64,000 nt of DNA from Planococcus shenhongbingii (GCF_030413635.1 NZ_CP129235.1:1674001-1738000), one strand, 5' to 3'. Numbered from the stretch's first letter, positions 24,425 through 32,691 are shown. Numbers and translations are program-made. The notes: generated by a model not told the origin, from the letters alone.

Positions 24425-26377
24425 ATGTTGAAAAAAGAATGGCCAAAACATTCTATCCTTGCAATCGCCATCATAGCTACTTGGCTAAAAACTTATATCA
24501 CTTACAAAACTAGTTTTTCCATAACAATTGATAATGCATTGCAAGAGTTTATCTTATTTATAAACCCGTTAAGCATGCTGTTGTTCGCCTATGGTATTTC
24601 ATTGTTCTTTAAAAGTGAAAAAGCAAAAAACCGTTATATTGTGGCAGTAGCAATTATTTCTTCTATCATACTTTACTCCAATGTAGCATTTTATCGATTC
24701 TTTAGTGACTTCATTACATTGCCGATCTTGTTCCAAACAGACAATTTTGGAGATTTGGGTTCCAGTGCTTCTGAAAGTATATTCCTGACAGATATCGTCT
24801 ATTTTACTGATGTCATCCTGATTTTGCTTGCTATTAAATTTGTCCGTGTTATGCCTTCATCAGAATTGAGTGTAGCTGCGCAGAGAAAAGCTTATTTCAT
24901 CATCTCAGCAGCGGTGCTGTTCTTTAACTTGGGCCTTTCTGAAGCAGAACGCCCTCAGCTTTTGACGCGAAGCTTTGACCGTGAAATGCTGGTCAAGAAC
25001 ATCGGCATGTACAATTACCATTTATACGACATTTACATCCAATCGAAATCCCAAGCCCAGCGTACTCTGGCAAACGGCTCGGAATTGGTTGAAGTAAACA
25101 ACTACATCCGCGCCAACCAGCCGGAACCGTCGGATGAAATGTTCGGGGCAGCAGAAGGCCGGAATTTGATTGTCGTTACGCTTGAATCATTGCAGTCGTT
25201 TACAATCAATGGTGAAATGAATGGCAAACCTATTACACCTTTCTTAAGTGAACTGACAAAAGACGAAGATACGATTTATTTTCCGAATTTCTATCATCAG
25301 ACCGGACTTGGCAAAACATCCGATTCAGAATTTATCCTTGAAAATTCTCTTTATCCGCTGAGCGGTGGAGCTGTTTTCTTTACCCATAGCGGAAATACGT
25401 TCAACTCGATGGCGGAAAGTCTGGGCAATAGTGGCTATCACACGGCCGTCCAGCATGCCAATACGAAGAGCTTTTGGAACCGCGATATGATGTATGAATC
25501 CTTGAATATTGATCAATTCCTTGATGTGGAGAGCTACACGATCGGTGAAGGAGACGCTGTCAACTGGGGCATGAAAGATATTCCGTTCATGGAACAATCC
25601 GTGGAGCAGATGACGGAAATGCCGCAGCCATTTTATACCCGCCTTCTTACATTGACTAATCACCATCCATTCTATTTGGATGAAGAAGATAAGATGATTG
25701 AAGAATTCAATTCCAGTTCAGGCACGCTAAACCGCTATTTCCAGACAGCACGTTATTTGGATGAATCTATTGAAGTCATGTTTGACGAGTTAAAAGAAAA
25801 AGGGCTGTATGAAAATTCCATTATTGTGATGTACGGCGACCATTATGGCATCTCTGAAAACCATAATGAAGCCATGGCACAGTATCTTGGAAAAGAAATT
25901 ACGCCTTTTGAATCTGCGCAATTGCAGAAAGTTCCATTCTTCGTCCATATTCCTGGATACGGCGAAGGCCAGATAAATAAAGAAATCGGTGGGCAAATTG
26001 ATATCCGCCCGACAATCATGCATTTGATGGGCTTGGAAACCGAAAAAGATATTCAGTTCGGCGGCGACTTGTTCTCTGAAGAACATGAAGAATTCGTTGT
26101 GTTCCGTGACGGCCGTTTTATTACCAATCAGCATGTCTTTGCAGGCAACGTCTGCTATGACATTGAAACCGGCATTGAAACGGATATGGCCAGCTGCGAG
26201 CCTTATATCGAGCCAGCATTGACGGAACTTGAGTTTTCCGAGTCAATCATCAATGGCGACCTTTTAAGGTTCTACGACGAGAACAATGGCCAGTTGATCC
26301 TTTCTGAAGAAGAATTGGAAAAACTCGAAAAAGAGCGTCAGCAGCAACAAGAACTTGAACTAGAAATTCAGAACTAA
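24425..26377 (+). CDS. ltaS: lipoteichoic acid synthase-type sulfatase-fold transferase
   Basis: Polymerises glycerol-phosphate from phosphatidylglycerol onto the lipoteichoic acid chain, or primes it. Five transmembrane segments fill residues 10-170. The extracellular alkaline-phosphatase-like domain follows, with metal and catalytic motifs VTLESLQSF (Glu254), GLGKTSDSEF (Thr298, the expected nucleophile), NHHPF and YGDHYG. The linker near residue 210 (SKSQAQ) is where LtaS proteins are usually cleaved. Among B. subtilis paralogues the location fits yqgS. The C-terminal end is a charged Glu/Gln-rich coil. AAAGGAGG stands upstream. Confidence 0.9.
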   Translation: MLKKEWPKHSILAIAIIATWLKTYITYKTSFSITIDNALQEFILFINPLSMLLFAYGISLFFKSEKAKNRYIVAVAIISSIILYSNVAFYRFFSDFITLPILFQTDNFGDLGSSASESIFLTDIVYFTDVILILLAIKFVRVMPSSELSVAAQRKAYFIISAAVLFFNLGLSEAERPQLLTRSFDREMLVKNIGMYNYHLYDIYIQSKSQAQRTLANGSELVEVNNYIRANQPEPSDEMFGAAEGRNLIVVTLESLQSFTINGEMNGKPITPFLSELTKDEDTIYFPNFYHQTGLGKTSDSEFILENSLYPLSGGAVFFTHSGNTFNSMAESLGNSGYHTAVQHANTKSFWNRDMMYESLNIDQFLDVESYTIGEGDAVNWGMKDIPFMEQSVEQMTEMPQPFYTRLLTLTNHHPFYLDEEDKMIEEFNSSSGTLNRYFQTARYLDESIEVMFDELKEKGLYENSIIVMYGDHYGISENHNEAMAQYLGKEITPFESAQLQKVPFFVHIPGYGEGQINKEIGGQIDIRPTIMHLMGLETEKDIQFGGDLFSEEHEEFVVFRDGRFITNQHVFAGNVCYDIETGIETDMASCEPYIEPALTELEFSESIINGDLLRFYDENNGQLILSEEELEKLEKERQQQQELELEIQN

Positions 26378-26412
26378 AAAAGGGTTCCGGAAAAATTCCG
26401 GAGCCCTTTTTG
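26378..26412 (+). terminator. terminator after ltaS
   Basis: AGGGTTCCGGAA and TTCCGGAGCCCT form a 12-base stem with one mismatch, followed by T's. Confidence 0.88.
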
Positions 26413-26564
26413 TTTTCGGCGATTTGAACGGAAGAATCTTTCATTACACCTAGTTTTAGATGCTTTAAGCGCTGTGTTGACCATGAGTCATTCTTTGCAG
26501 CGCCGCCGCGGCAAAAGGCGTGCAGGTGCGGAATACGCTTAATAAGCGGAAGGCGCCCTTCATA

Positions 26565-26600
26565 TAAAAAAGCTGGTGCACGAATGCACCAGCTTTTTTA
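26565..26600. terminator. terminator after yqgW-like gene
   Basis: AAAAAGCTGGTGCA and TGCACCAGCTTTTT pair perfectly with a four-base loop. It serves the minus-strand small gene and can also stop plus-strand read-through. Between this and the ltaS terminator lie about 150 bases with a short stretch (AAGCGGAAGGCGCCC) that may be a worn fragment of the dispersed repeat. Confidence 0.88.
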
Positions 26601-26604
26601 GGAA

Positions 26605-26784
26605 TTAGTGTAGGCTTGGCGGATAACCTTGCGTAATGATGGTCGCTACTGTGAAAGCACCGAAAATCAAAAACGTACCAAAATTAAAGATCAATCCTAA
26701 AAATTGTTTGTTTTTCAAGGTTTGCACAGTGCCTACTGCTGCTAAAATAGCAATCAGCCCAAAAATAACCATAAGTAAGTTCAT
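26605..26784 (-). CDS. DUF2759 small membrane protein (YqgW-like)
   Basis: Protein of 59 residues starting MNLLMVIFGLIAILAAVGTV and ending TIITQGYPPSLH. Two hydrophobic segments (about 2-19 and 30-50) flank a short basic loop LKNKQ. This fits DUF2759, known as yqgW in this neighbourhood of B. subtilis. GGGAGTG lies before the ATG, and a perfect terminator follows the stop. Function unknown. Confidence 0.8.
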   Translation of the reverse strand: MNLLMVIFGLIAILAAVGTVQTLKNKQFLGLIFNFGTFLIFGAFTVATIITQGYPPSLH

Positions 26785-26897
26785 CTATGACACTCCCTTC
26801 ACCATTAACAGCCAGTGCCGTTGCGTTCTCTTTTATTGTAAAGAATTTGTCTATGTTTGTCGAGCGCTAAAAATGTCATTCCGTTGAACAGTTGAAA

Positions 26898-26906
26898 TGA
26901 TATAAT
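26898..26906 (+). promoter_or_regulatory. yqgX extended -10 promoter
   Basis: TGATATAAT is a perfect extended -10 only 18 bases before the yqgX ATG, so the leader would be very short. Confidence 0.55.
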
Positions 26907-26924
26907 TTAAGGGAGGTGAACAGA

Positions 26925-27563
26925 ATGCTGAAAATTAATCAAATGGAATTGGGTCCTGTCCAGACCAATTGCTATATCATTTCAAATAGCCAAAAAGAAT
27001 GCCTGATTTTTGATCCGGGGGAAGAAAGCAAAAAAATCATCGGCTTTCTGAAAAAGAAAGAGCTGGAGCCAATAGCAATTTTATTGACACATGCCCATTT
27101 CGACCATATCGGTGCCATCGATGATTTAAGGGAAGCTTATCCGATTCCAGTGTATTTGCATCGCTTGGAAAAAGACTGGCTTGGAAAACCCAATTTGAAT
27201 GGGTCCGGAAAGTACGGCATGCTGCCGGATTACCGGATGAAAGATGCGGATGTGCTGCTTGACCAAGAAAAGATGCTGGAAATCAGTACTTTTAAAATGG
27301 ATGTTCTCTATACACCGGGGCATTCTCCTGGCAGTGTGACGTATTCTTTCGGTGAAGAAGGGTTTGCGATTGTAGGGGACACGTTATTCCGGGGCAGTAT
27401 CGGGCGCACCGATCTGATCGATGGCTCCGAGAAAAAGCTGTTGCAATCAATTCAGGATTCCCTGCTGACATTGCCGGAGCATATGATCCTTTATCCCGGG
27501 CACGGACCGGAAACTACGCCTGAACGTGAAAAGATGAGCAATCCATTTTTGAACAGGTTTTAA
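26925..27563 (+). CDS. yqgX: MBL-fold hydrolase (glyoxalase II-like, YqgX)
   Basis: Metallo-beta-lactamase-fold hydrolase of 212 residues, often described as a hydroxyacylglutathione or bacillithiol thioester hydrolase. The dinuclear site motif HAHFDHIGA, then TPGHSPGS, VGDTLF and PGHGPET are in the right order. The true substrate is not known; B. subtilis YqgX is linked to bacillithiol-dependent methylglyoxal removal. The ATG of MLKINQMEL is chosen because the GGGAGGTG site would overlap the GTG three codons earlier. Confidence 0.9.
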   Translation: MLKINQMELGPVQTNCYIISNSQKECLIFDPGEESKKIIGFLKKKELEPIAILLTHAHFDHIGAIDDLREAYPIPVYLHRLEKDWLGKPNLNGSGKYGMLPDYRMKDADVLLDQEKMLEISTFKMDVLYTPGHSPGSVTYSFGEEGFAIVGDTLFRGSIGRTDLIDGSEKKLLQSIQDSLLTLPEHMILYPGHGPETTPEREKMSNPFLNRF

Positions 27564-27569
27564 GCAAGT

Positions 27570-27600
27570 AAAAAGGCGGCCATAGCGGCCGCCTTTTTTT
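27570..27600. terminator. bidirectional terminator between yqgX and yqgY
   Basis: AAAAGGCGGCC and GGCCGCCTTTT pair with a five-base loop, serving both convergent genes. Confidence 0.9.
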
Positions 27601-27618
27601 GTTCTGCAAAGTTGTTGA

Positions 27619-27861
27619 TTAATGTCCAGCACCAGGAATATGGATGAACGTAGTGTAATAAGTAAAGCCGACGAAAAATACTGTCAAGTACGCACCAAAA
27701 ATGTACATGTACATGCGCTCAGAAATATTTAAGAATCCAAGAAGTACAAAAAATCCGGTATTAGCAACCATTAGCAATGCTACTTCTACCATATCGCCTA
27801 CATAAAAAAGAACTGCAAAAATCCCAGTCCACCATCCCATTAATTTAAACATCTTGTCCAT
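27619..27861 (-). CDS. yqgY: DUF2626 membrane protein (YqgY-like)
   Basis: Protein of 80 residues with three hydrophobic segments, beginning MDKMFKLMGWWTGIFAVLFY and ending FIHIPGAGH. This fits DUF2626 (yqgY), whose role is unknown. I start at the second ATG-like position because AGGAGGG lies eight bases before it; a longer frame upstream would include the Shine-Dalgarno itself. Confidence 0.85.
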   Translation of the reverse strand: MDKMFKLMGWWTGIFAVLFYVGDMVEVALLMVANTGFFVLLGFLNISERMYMYIFGAYLTVFFVGFTYYTTFIHIPGAGH

Positions 27862-28030
27862 GGGTAATCCCTCCTTTGCCACAAAACAATAATCTCCTGT
27901 TCATTATATAGGAGATTAAGCGATTGTGTAAACTACGAGTTGGTCCATCTTTGTGACAAACACGTGTATTGTTCCTTCAAGCTTAACAAATATTTCATTG
28001 TCCTACAAGGTGTTCTAAGAAAGCCGATTC

Positions 28031-28075
28031 AAAAATGAGATTTACCCGAAAAACCGGGGGTCAAATAATTATTTT
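28031..28075 (+). promoter_or_regulatory. possible ComK box before comG
   Basis: Two AT-boxes of the form AAAA-N5-TTTT, each with one mismatch, begin at 28031 and 28063 with 19 bases between them. Known ComK sites use spacers near 8, 18 or 31 bases. The pair ends 12 bases before the -35. Confidence 0.45.
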
Positions 28076-28086
28076 GAGGGAAAGTA

Positions 28087-28115
28087 TTCCAATTCTAAAA
28101 ACAGCTGGTTATACT
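28087..28115 (+). promoter_or_regulatory. comG operon promoter
   Basis: A weak -35 TTCCAA and a good -10 TATACT are 17 bases apart. The poor -35 suits a promoter that depends on an activator. Confidence 0.5.
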
Positions 28116-28164
28116 ATGGGGGAACAAAGAGGCGGCTTTGTTCAATCCAAAACAGGAGGTGGCT

Positions 28165-29208
28165 ATGCAAGAAATAATTGAACGCCGATGTGCCAGCCTG
28201 CTGCAGGACGCAGTGGAAAATGGCACTACAGATATCCATATCAAACCCGAACCTTCCTGCTACACGGTTTCTTACCGCTCGTTCCAATCGCTGCGGCAAG
28301 TGACAAAAATCCCCCTTGATCTTGGTGATCGCATGATTGCCTATTTCAAATACCTTTCCCTATTAGACATGAGCGAGAAACGAAAACCCCAAACTGGTTC
28401 CTTTCATCTTCCAATTCAAGACCACCCTTATTATTTTAGAATATCAACACTTCCTTCTGTTTTGACTAAGGAAAGCATCGTTATCCGTGTTATGGCTGAT
28501 GAAGTTGCGGAGTCGATCCATCAATTAGCCGCCTTCAGGGATTCTGCCCGGCTGCTGGAGAAATTGGCTGAAGCGCCTCAAGGATTGATATTGCTGACAG
28601 GCCCGACCGGCTGCGGGAAATCGACCACTTTGTATTCACTGTTGAAGCATTGCAGCGAAAAACTGAATCGCAACATCATTACATTAGAAGACCCGGTTGA
28701 ACGCAAAAACCAATCGATTCTGCAAATCCAGGTCAACGAGAAAGCGGGCCTCAGCTATGCGGCAGGTTTAAAGGCGATTCTCCGGCATGATCCCGACATT
28801 ATTATGATCGGGGAAATCCGCGACGCGGATACAGCCCAAATAGCGGTGCGGGCTGCATTAACAGGGCATCTTGTATTTTCAACGATCCACGCGAGGCATT
28901 CTGTGGGCTGTCTTCACCGGCTGCGGGATTTAGGCATTTCTTTTGAAGACATGGCGCAGACCTTGATTGCTGTTTCTGCCCAGCGTATCATCCCGGTTTA
29001 TCCCGATTTGGAAAAGCCGGAAACGGCTTACCGGGCACTTTATGAAATCCTGTACGGCGACCGCTTAGATGATGCTCTTCAATCCGCCAAAGAGCATAAG
29101 AGCTATTCGTTGCCGGAACATTTATCGTTCGGCGGGCAAATACGCGAAGGAGTGAAAATCGGTGCCATTGAATCTTCGTATGAAGTCAACACGGATCCCC
29201 ATTCGTGA
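28165..29208 (+). CDS. comGA: competence pilus assembly ATPase ComGA
   Basis: Secretion ATPase (GspE/PilB family) that drives assembly of the transformation pseudopilus at the inner face of the membrane. Walker A GPTGCGKST, the Asp box LEDPVE, Walker B IMIGEIRD and the His box GHLVFSTIHA are all present in 347 residues. The start is the ATG after AGGAGGTGG; the frame is open earlier but without a ribosome site. It overlaps comGB. Confidence 0.94.
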   Translation: MQEIIERRCASLLQDAVENGTTDIHIKPEPSCYTVSYRSFQSLRQVTKIPLDLGDRMIAYFKYLSLLDMSEKRKPQTGSFHLPIQDHPYYFRISTLPSVLTKESIVIRVMADEVAESIHQLAAFRDSARLLEKLAEAPQGLILLTGPTGCGKSTTLYSLLKHCSEKLNRNIITLEDPVERKNQSILQIQVNEKAGLSYAAGLKAILRHDPDIIMIGEIRDADTAQIAVRAALTGHLVFSTIHARHSVGCLHRLRDLGISFEDMAQTLIAVSAQRIIPVYPDLEKPETAYRALYEILYGDRLDDALQSAKEHKSYSLPEHLSFGGQIREGVKIGAIESSYEVNTDPHS

Positions 29209-30205
29209 CCGCGAGCATTTCCTCACCCGGCTGGCTGTCTTGATGAAGGAAGGGTATTTGCTGCCGACTGCCTTGACGCTGCTGCTGCCGATGCATACCA
29301 GCAAATTGGACGAAGCGTTGTCGGGCATTACTTCCATACTGAAAAGTGGAGGCAATGCCGCTGAAATTCTGAAGTTTCTGGGCTTTAAAGATCCGGTGCT
29401 GTTTCCGGTTGAAATTGCAGAACACCATGGGCGGCTGGCAGAATCCATCGAAAGCATCGCGAAAAGCTTTGCACGCACCGAGCAAGTCCAGAAAAAGCTG
29501 AAGAATATCTTGATTTATCCTGTTTCACTGCTGCTTTTCACATCAGCTCTGTTTTTATTTTTCCGCACGTCTTATGTGCCGAATTTAATGGAACTGATGG
29601 ATTCGCTCCAAACCGGTGAAAAATCAGGAGGCGTTCCCACCTATTTATTGAATTTGCCCGATGTATTTATCGGGATATTCGCTGCTATCGGTGCCTTTTC
29701 GGCTGCTTTCTGGACATTGCTGAAAAGGCAGGAAGTGCGCCGGCAAATCAGCTGGCTGCTGAATTTTCCGGTGCTCCGGAAATTTATGAAGCTGTATTGG
29801 TCCCATTTACTGGCGAGGGAACTTGGTACGCTTTTGCACAGCGGCATTTCGCTGCAAGAGTCTCTTCATTTACTGCAGCATCAAACTTATCATTCCATCA
29901 TTCAATTTATGGCAAGATCCTGCCATGAAGAAGTGGTAACAGGCAATCCGCTGTCTGCGGCTTTGTCGCACCATCCGTTTTTCGCAGATGATATGGCGTC
30001 ATTTGTCCAGCATGGCGAAATGACGGGCTATCTGGGCAAAGAGTTGATTCTTTACAGTGAAGTGCTGATGGAGCGTATGGAACAACAGACTGCCAGGCTG
30101 CTGCGCATCATCCAGCCATCCTTTTTTGTCATGATCGCTATTTGCATCGTCGGTGCCTACTTGGCGATTTTATTGCCTATGTACAATTTAGTCCACACAA
30201 TCTGA
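29162..30205 (+). CDS. comGB: competence pilus assembly membrane protein ComGB
   Basis: Inner-membrane platform protein (GspF/PilC family) for the pseudopilus, 347 residues. Two T2SSF repeats are visible, each with a hydrophobic segment (about 120-140, 165-185 and 325-345). The start is GTG with GAAGGAG nine bases before it, 47 bases inside comGA. An ATG six codons later has no such site. Confidence 0.9.
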   Translation: MPLNLRMKSTRIPIRDREHFLTRLAVLMKEGYLLPTALTLLLPMHTSKLDEALSGITSILKSGGNAAEILKFLGFKDPVLFPVEIAEHHGRLAESIESIAKSFARTEQVQKKLKNILIYPVSLLLFTSALFLFFRTSYVPNLMELMDSLQTGEKSGGVPTYLLNLPDVFIGIFAAIGAFSAAFWTLLKRQEVRRQISWLLNFPVLRKFMKLYWSHLLARELGTLLHSGISLQESLHLLQHQTYHSIIQFMARSCHEEVVTGNPLSAALSHHPFFADDMASFVQHGEMTGYLGKELILYSEVLMERMEQQTARLLRIIQPSFFVMIAICIVGAYLAILLPMYNLVHTI

Positions 30206-30216
30206 GGAGGAAAACT

Positions 30217-30531
30217 ATGCGTATTTTAAAAAGCCAAAAAGGATTTACTTTGATCGAAATGCTGATTGTCATGCTTATCATCACGGTATTGATTGCCATC
30301 GCGATCCCGAACGTTACGAAACAAACTTCTTCTGTTGATGAAAAAGGCTGTAAAGCGTTTGTGCATATGGTCCAAGGCCAAGTAGAGTCATACCGCATGG
30401 ATGAGAAGTCGGTTCCGACCATAGCAAATCTGGTGACAGGCGGGTATCTAAAAGCAAATGAAACCACTTGCCCGAACGGCGACACGGTGGAGATTTCGGT
30501 TGACGGAGTTGTCACATCAAAAGCCTCTTAA
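30217..30531 (+). CDS. comGC: major competence pseudopilin ComGC
   Basis: Main subunit of the transformation pseudopilus, 104 residues. The leader KSQKG is followed by FTLIEMLIVMLIITVLIAIAI, so the prepilin peptidase should cut after Gly9 and methylate Phe. Two cysteines (in KGCKAF and TTCPNG) can form the disulfide known in B. subtilis. GAGGAGG lies before the ATG. The gene lies 11 bases after comGB. Confidence 0.95.
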   Translation: MRILKSQKGFTLIEMLIVMLIITVLIAIAIPNVTKQTSSVDEKGCKAFVHMVQGQVESYRMDEKSVPTIANLVTGGYLKANETTCPNGDTVEISVDGVVTSKAS

Positions 30532-30956
30532 AGGAAACAGGCTTTACATTAATTGAAATGCTGCTGGTACTGGCAGTGCTGATGACGGTTGTCGGCATTG
30601 CCATCCCTTCTTACCGGACATTTGAAATCGATAAGGAAGAAGACCGTTTTTTCGATTTGCTGCTCCGCGATATTTATTTCGCCCAAAGTGAAAGCTACCG
30701 CACCAAAGCTCCGGTCATGGTCGTTTTCCGCGAGGCTGACCATACTTATGAAGTGATTTGGAATCTCAAGAAGGGGCTGCCTCCCCGTAAAATTCCGTTG
30801 TCTGTAAAAGTCAAAAAAACGAGCAATATCAATGGCGTGTATTTTACGGCCAACGGTTCTGTATCAAGTTCAGGCACCATTTACTTTTCAACAAGTACAG
30901 GAGACAAGTCGATGGTTGTCCATTTGGGAAAAGGAAGGGTGGTTTTCTCTGAATGA
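30516..30956 (+). CDS. comGD: minor pseudopilin ComGD, start codon unusual
   Basis: Minor pseudopilin of about 146 residues. The processing motif GFTLIEMLLVLAVLM begins at 30540. The first in-frame ATG is at 30558, inside this motif, and using it would remove the cleavage site. Between the in-frame stop at 30501 and the motif there is no ATG, GTG or TTG. The only near-cognate codon is ATC at 30516, with GGAG seven bases upstream, inside the end of comGC. I list the gene from there. A frameshift from comGC or a sequence error are the alternatives. The length then matches the known ComGD. Confidence 0.7.
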   Translation: MKSLLKETGFTLIEMLLVLAVLMTVVGIAIPSYRTFEIDKEEDRFFDLLLRDIYFAQSESYRTKAPVMVVFREADHTYEVIWNLKKGLPPRKIPLSVKVKKTSNINGVYFTANGSVSSSGTIYFSTSTGDKSMVVHLGKGRVVFSE

Positions 30957-31245
30957 ACAAGGATTTTCCTGGGCAGAAACGATGCTGAGCCTGTTTATGT
31001 TATTTATACTGTTCGGTACCTTGCTGCCGGTGATGCAGCAATTGCAGCAATCCATCCATTTGAAGAAAGAGCGGCTGATTGCCTATGAAACGCTGCATGA
31101 AGGAGCCAAGGAAATCCACTCGCTGAATATTTTACAGGGGGAACGGCGCGTGAACGGCGTCACTTACAGCTGGGAAATGAAGGATGAACTTTGTGTCAGC
31201 TATCAAAATTACAAACAAACAAGTGAAACGATATGCATCGAATAA
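30916..31245 (+). CDS. comGE: minor pseudopilin ComGE
   Basis: Minor pseudopilin of about 109 residues with the prepilin-like motif QGFSWAETMLSLFMLF, compare GFS..ETM in ComGE of B. subtilis. No ATG is in frame near the motif. The start is either TTG at 30916, with AGGAGA 11 bases upstream and a 16-residue leader, or CTG at 30949 with a five-residue leader. I list the TTG. It overlaps comGD by 41 bases and comGF by 13. Confidence 0.65.
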   Translation: MSIWEKEGWFSLNEQGFSWAETMLSLFMLFILFGTLLPVMQQLQQSIHLKKERLIAYETLHEGAKEIHSLNILQGERRVNGVTYSWEMKDELCVSYQNYKQTSETICIE

Positions 31246-31670
31246 AAAAGCCCGATGAGAAAGGTTTCGCATTTTTGAATTCGCTGTTCGAACTAATGCT
31301 GCTGATGATTTTATTGCCGCTTATTGTGCTGTTTTTCAGTTTTATGCTGACATTTGCAAAAGAAACAAACCCCAAACTTCTGGAATGGCAATTGTTCAGC
31401 GTTGATTTACAGGCTTATCTGGCAGGCAGTGATTCAGTTCAAATCATTAATAACGGAGGAGGGATCCGCATTCTTCAACAAAGCGTGGAATATGATATTG
31501 AATCGTTTGAATACTACGTGCGAAAACAGAAATTCAGGCAAGGTCATGAAATCATGCTGACCAATTTAAAAAAATGCCGTTTTGAATTGGTGGGGACGAA
31601 GCTGTCTGTCCGCGCAGAATTCACAAATGGCATTGTAGAGGAGGCGGAGTATGTGGTTACTCCTCCTTAA
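31233..31670 (+). CDS. comGF: minor competence protein ComGF
   Basis: 145 residues. The N-terminus EKGFAFLNSLFELMLLMILLP looks like a prepilin leader and hydrophobic helix with a weak cleavage motif (Gly-Phe-Ala). A mixed soluble part follows. The position in the operon and the overlap with both neighbours support ComGF rather than sequence alone. Confidence 0.8.
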   Translation: MHRIKKPDEKGFAFLNSLFELMLLMILLPLIVLFFSFMLTFAKETNPKLLEWQLFSVDLQAYLAGSDSVQIINNGGGIRILQQSVEYDIESFEYYVRKQKFRQGHEIMLTNLKKCRFELVGTKLSVRAEFTNGIVEEAEYVVTPP

Positions 31671-31857
31671 GTCCAATAAAGGCGCGTTGTATCCCTGTTC
31701 CGCCGTCTTTTTCTTGTCTGCGCTGCTCTTGCTTTCCCATGGATTGGCTGTCTATTCGATCCAATACAAAACATACGATGGATTGGAAAATATGCATAGA
31801 CATGCTACGATACAACTACTAATGGTAATTGAGCAAAATAAAATGCCTGAGCAGTAG
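31651..31857 (+). CDS. comGG: short ComGG-like protein
   Basis: 68 residues with a hydrophobic helix at about 14-32 (CSAVFFLSALLLLSHGLA) after KGALYP. By place this is comGG, but B. subtilis ComGG has about 120 residues, so half of the usual length is missing. It overlaps comGF by 20 bases and has GAGGCGGAG upstream. Either a natural short form or a truncated gene. Confidence 0.65.
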   Translation: MWLLLLKSNKGALYPCSAVFFLSALLLLSHGLAVYSIQYKTYDGLENMHRHATIQLLMVIEQNKMPEQ

Positions 31858-31876
31858 GGGAGTATTGGGTGGTAAG

Positions 31877-32392
31877 ATGAAAAGAATATATTTAGTCGGA
31901 TTTATGGGCTGCGGCAAAAGTGCAGTAGGCAGAAGGCTTAGTTTTTTATTGAAACTGCCCTTCTATGATATGGATAAGGAAATAGTCCGGCAGACCGGTA
32001 AAACGATACCGGAGATTTTTGAGCAATGCGGAGAAGCTTATTTTAGGGACCTGGAAACAGAGTTTTTGAAAAGCCATGGCCATGATAATTGCATTATTTC
32101 TACAGGCGGCGGTGTGCCTTTGCGTGAAGTGAACTGCAAAATCATGCGTGAAACAGGGCTAGTGCTGTTTTTGGATGCTCCTTTCAGGGAAATTTGGCGC
32201 CGGATCCACAAAGATGCAAATCGGCCGATTGTCAGAAATTCGACAAGAGAAGAAATTGAAGCTTTGTTCAAATCGCGCTACCGCCACTATAAAGCTGCTG
32301 CCCACATTACAATCCGTACGGAATTTCGTACATTGCGGCAAATTACACAATATGCCGCTTTCCAAGTAAATCGCTTAAAAGGCGAACGATGA
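31877..32392 (+). CDS. aroK: shikimate kinase
   Basis: Phosphorylates shikimate with ATP in aromatic amino-acid synthesis. Walker A GFMGCGKS, the shikimate-binding DMD (about residue 34), ISTGGGVPL and the lid RPIVRN are visible in 171 residues. I start at MKRIYLVGF because GGTGG stands a few bases before and the frame upstream only extends through the comGG end. aroQ lies further on in this window. Confidence 0.93.
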   Translation: MKRIYLVGFMGCGKSAVGRRLSFLLKLPFYDMDKEIVRQTGKTIPEIFEQCGEAYFRDLETEFLKSHGHDNCIISTGGGVPLREVNCKIMRETGLVLFLDAPFREIWRRIHKDANRPIVRNSTREEIEALFKSRYRHYKAAAHITIRTEFRTLRQITQYAAFQVNRLKGER

Positions 32393-32472
32393 ATGCGATT
32401 TAAGGTAAAACATTCGCTTCTTCAAACGCAAAACAAAATTGATTGCGCTTGCCTCCTAACAATGTTAGGATA

Positions 32473-32500
32473 TAGACAAAGTTATACTATTCTGTATAAC
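32473..32500 (+). promoter_or_regulatory. gcv operon promoter
   Basis: TAGACA and TATAAC lie 16 bases apart, about 40 bases before the riboswitch. A palindrome CCTAAC-AAT-GTTAGG (32455-32469) stands directly upstream. Confidence 0.5.
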
Positions 32501-32540
32501 GGTTTGGACCAAATGATTCGATTTGGGCGGATGATTGTAC

Positions 32541-32691
32541 GGGGAGAGAACGCGAAAGCGTCGCCGAAGGAGCAAGTAACGAAATGTTATGAATCTCTCA
32601 GGCAAAAAGACTCGTGCAGGACGCATCTCTGGAGAACGCTGCTGTGCAGCTACCAAAGAGGAAAGCCGTAAAGGTAAACTTTCAGGTTCCA
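32541..32691 (+). ncRNA. tandem glycine riboswitch
   Basis: Two glycine aptamers in a row precede gcvT. The first has GGGGAGAG, the core CGCCGAAGGAGCAAG and CTCTCAGGCAAAAAGAC. The joining part GCAGGACGCATCTCTGGAGA leads into the second, with ACCAAAGAGGAAAG and CTTTCAGGTTCCAGGACAGAG. These conserved blocks are those of the known gcvT RNA. Glycine binding should turn on the operon. A frame across this RNA is not a gene. Confidence 0.95.

Noticed and set aside
26636..26887. 83-codon plus-strand frame near yqgX
   Set aside because: It is antisense to the DUF2759 gene, which has a good start, a matching family pattern and a terminator.
30526..30545. Programmed frameshift joining comGC to comGD
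   Set aside because: The bases around the comGC stop do not form a classical slippery heptamer; kept only as an alternative to ATC initiation.
32393..32671. 92-codon open frame after aroK
   Set aside because: It covers the gcv promoter and both glycine aptamers, and its protein resembles nothing.
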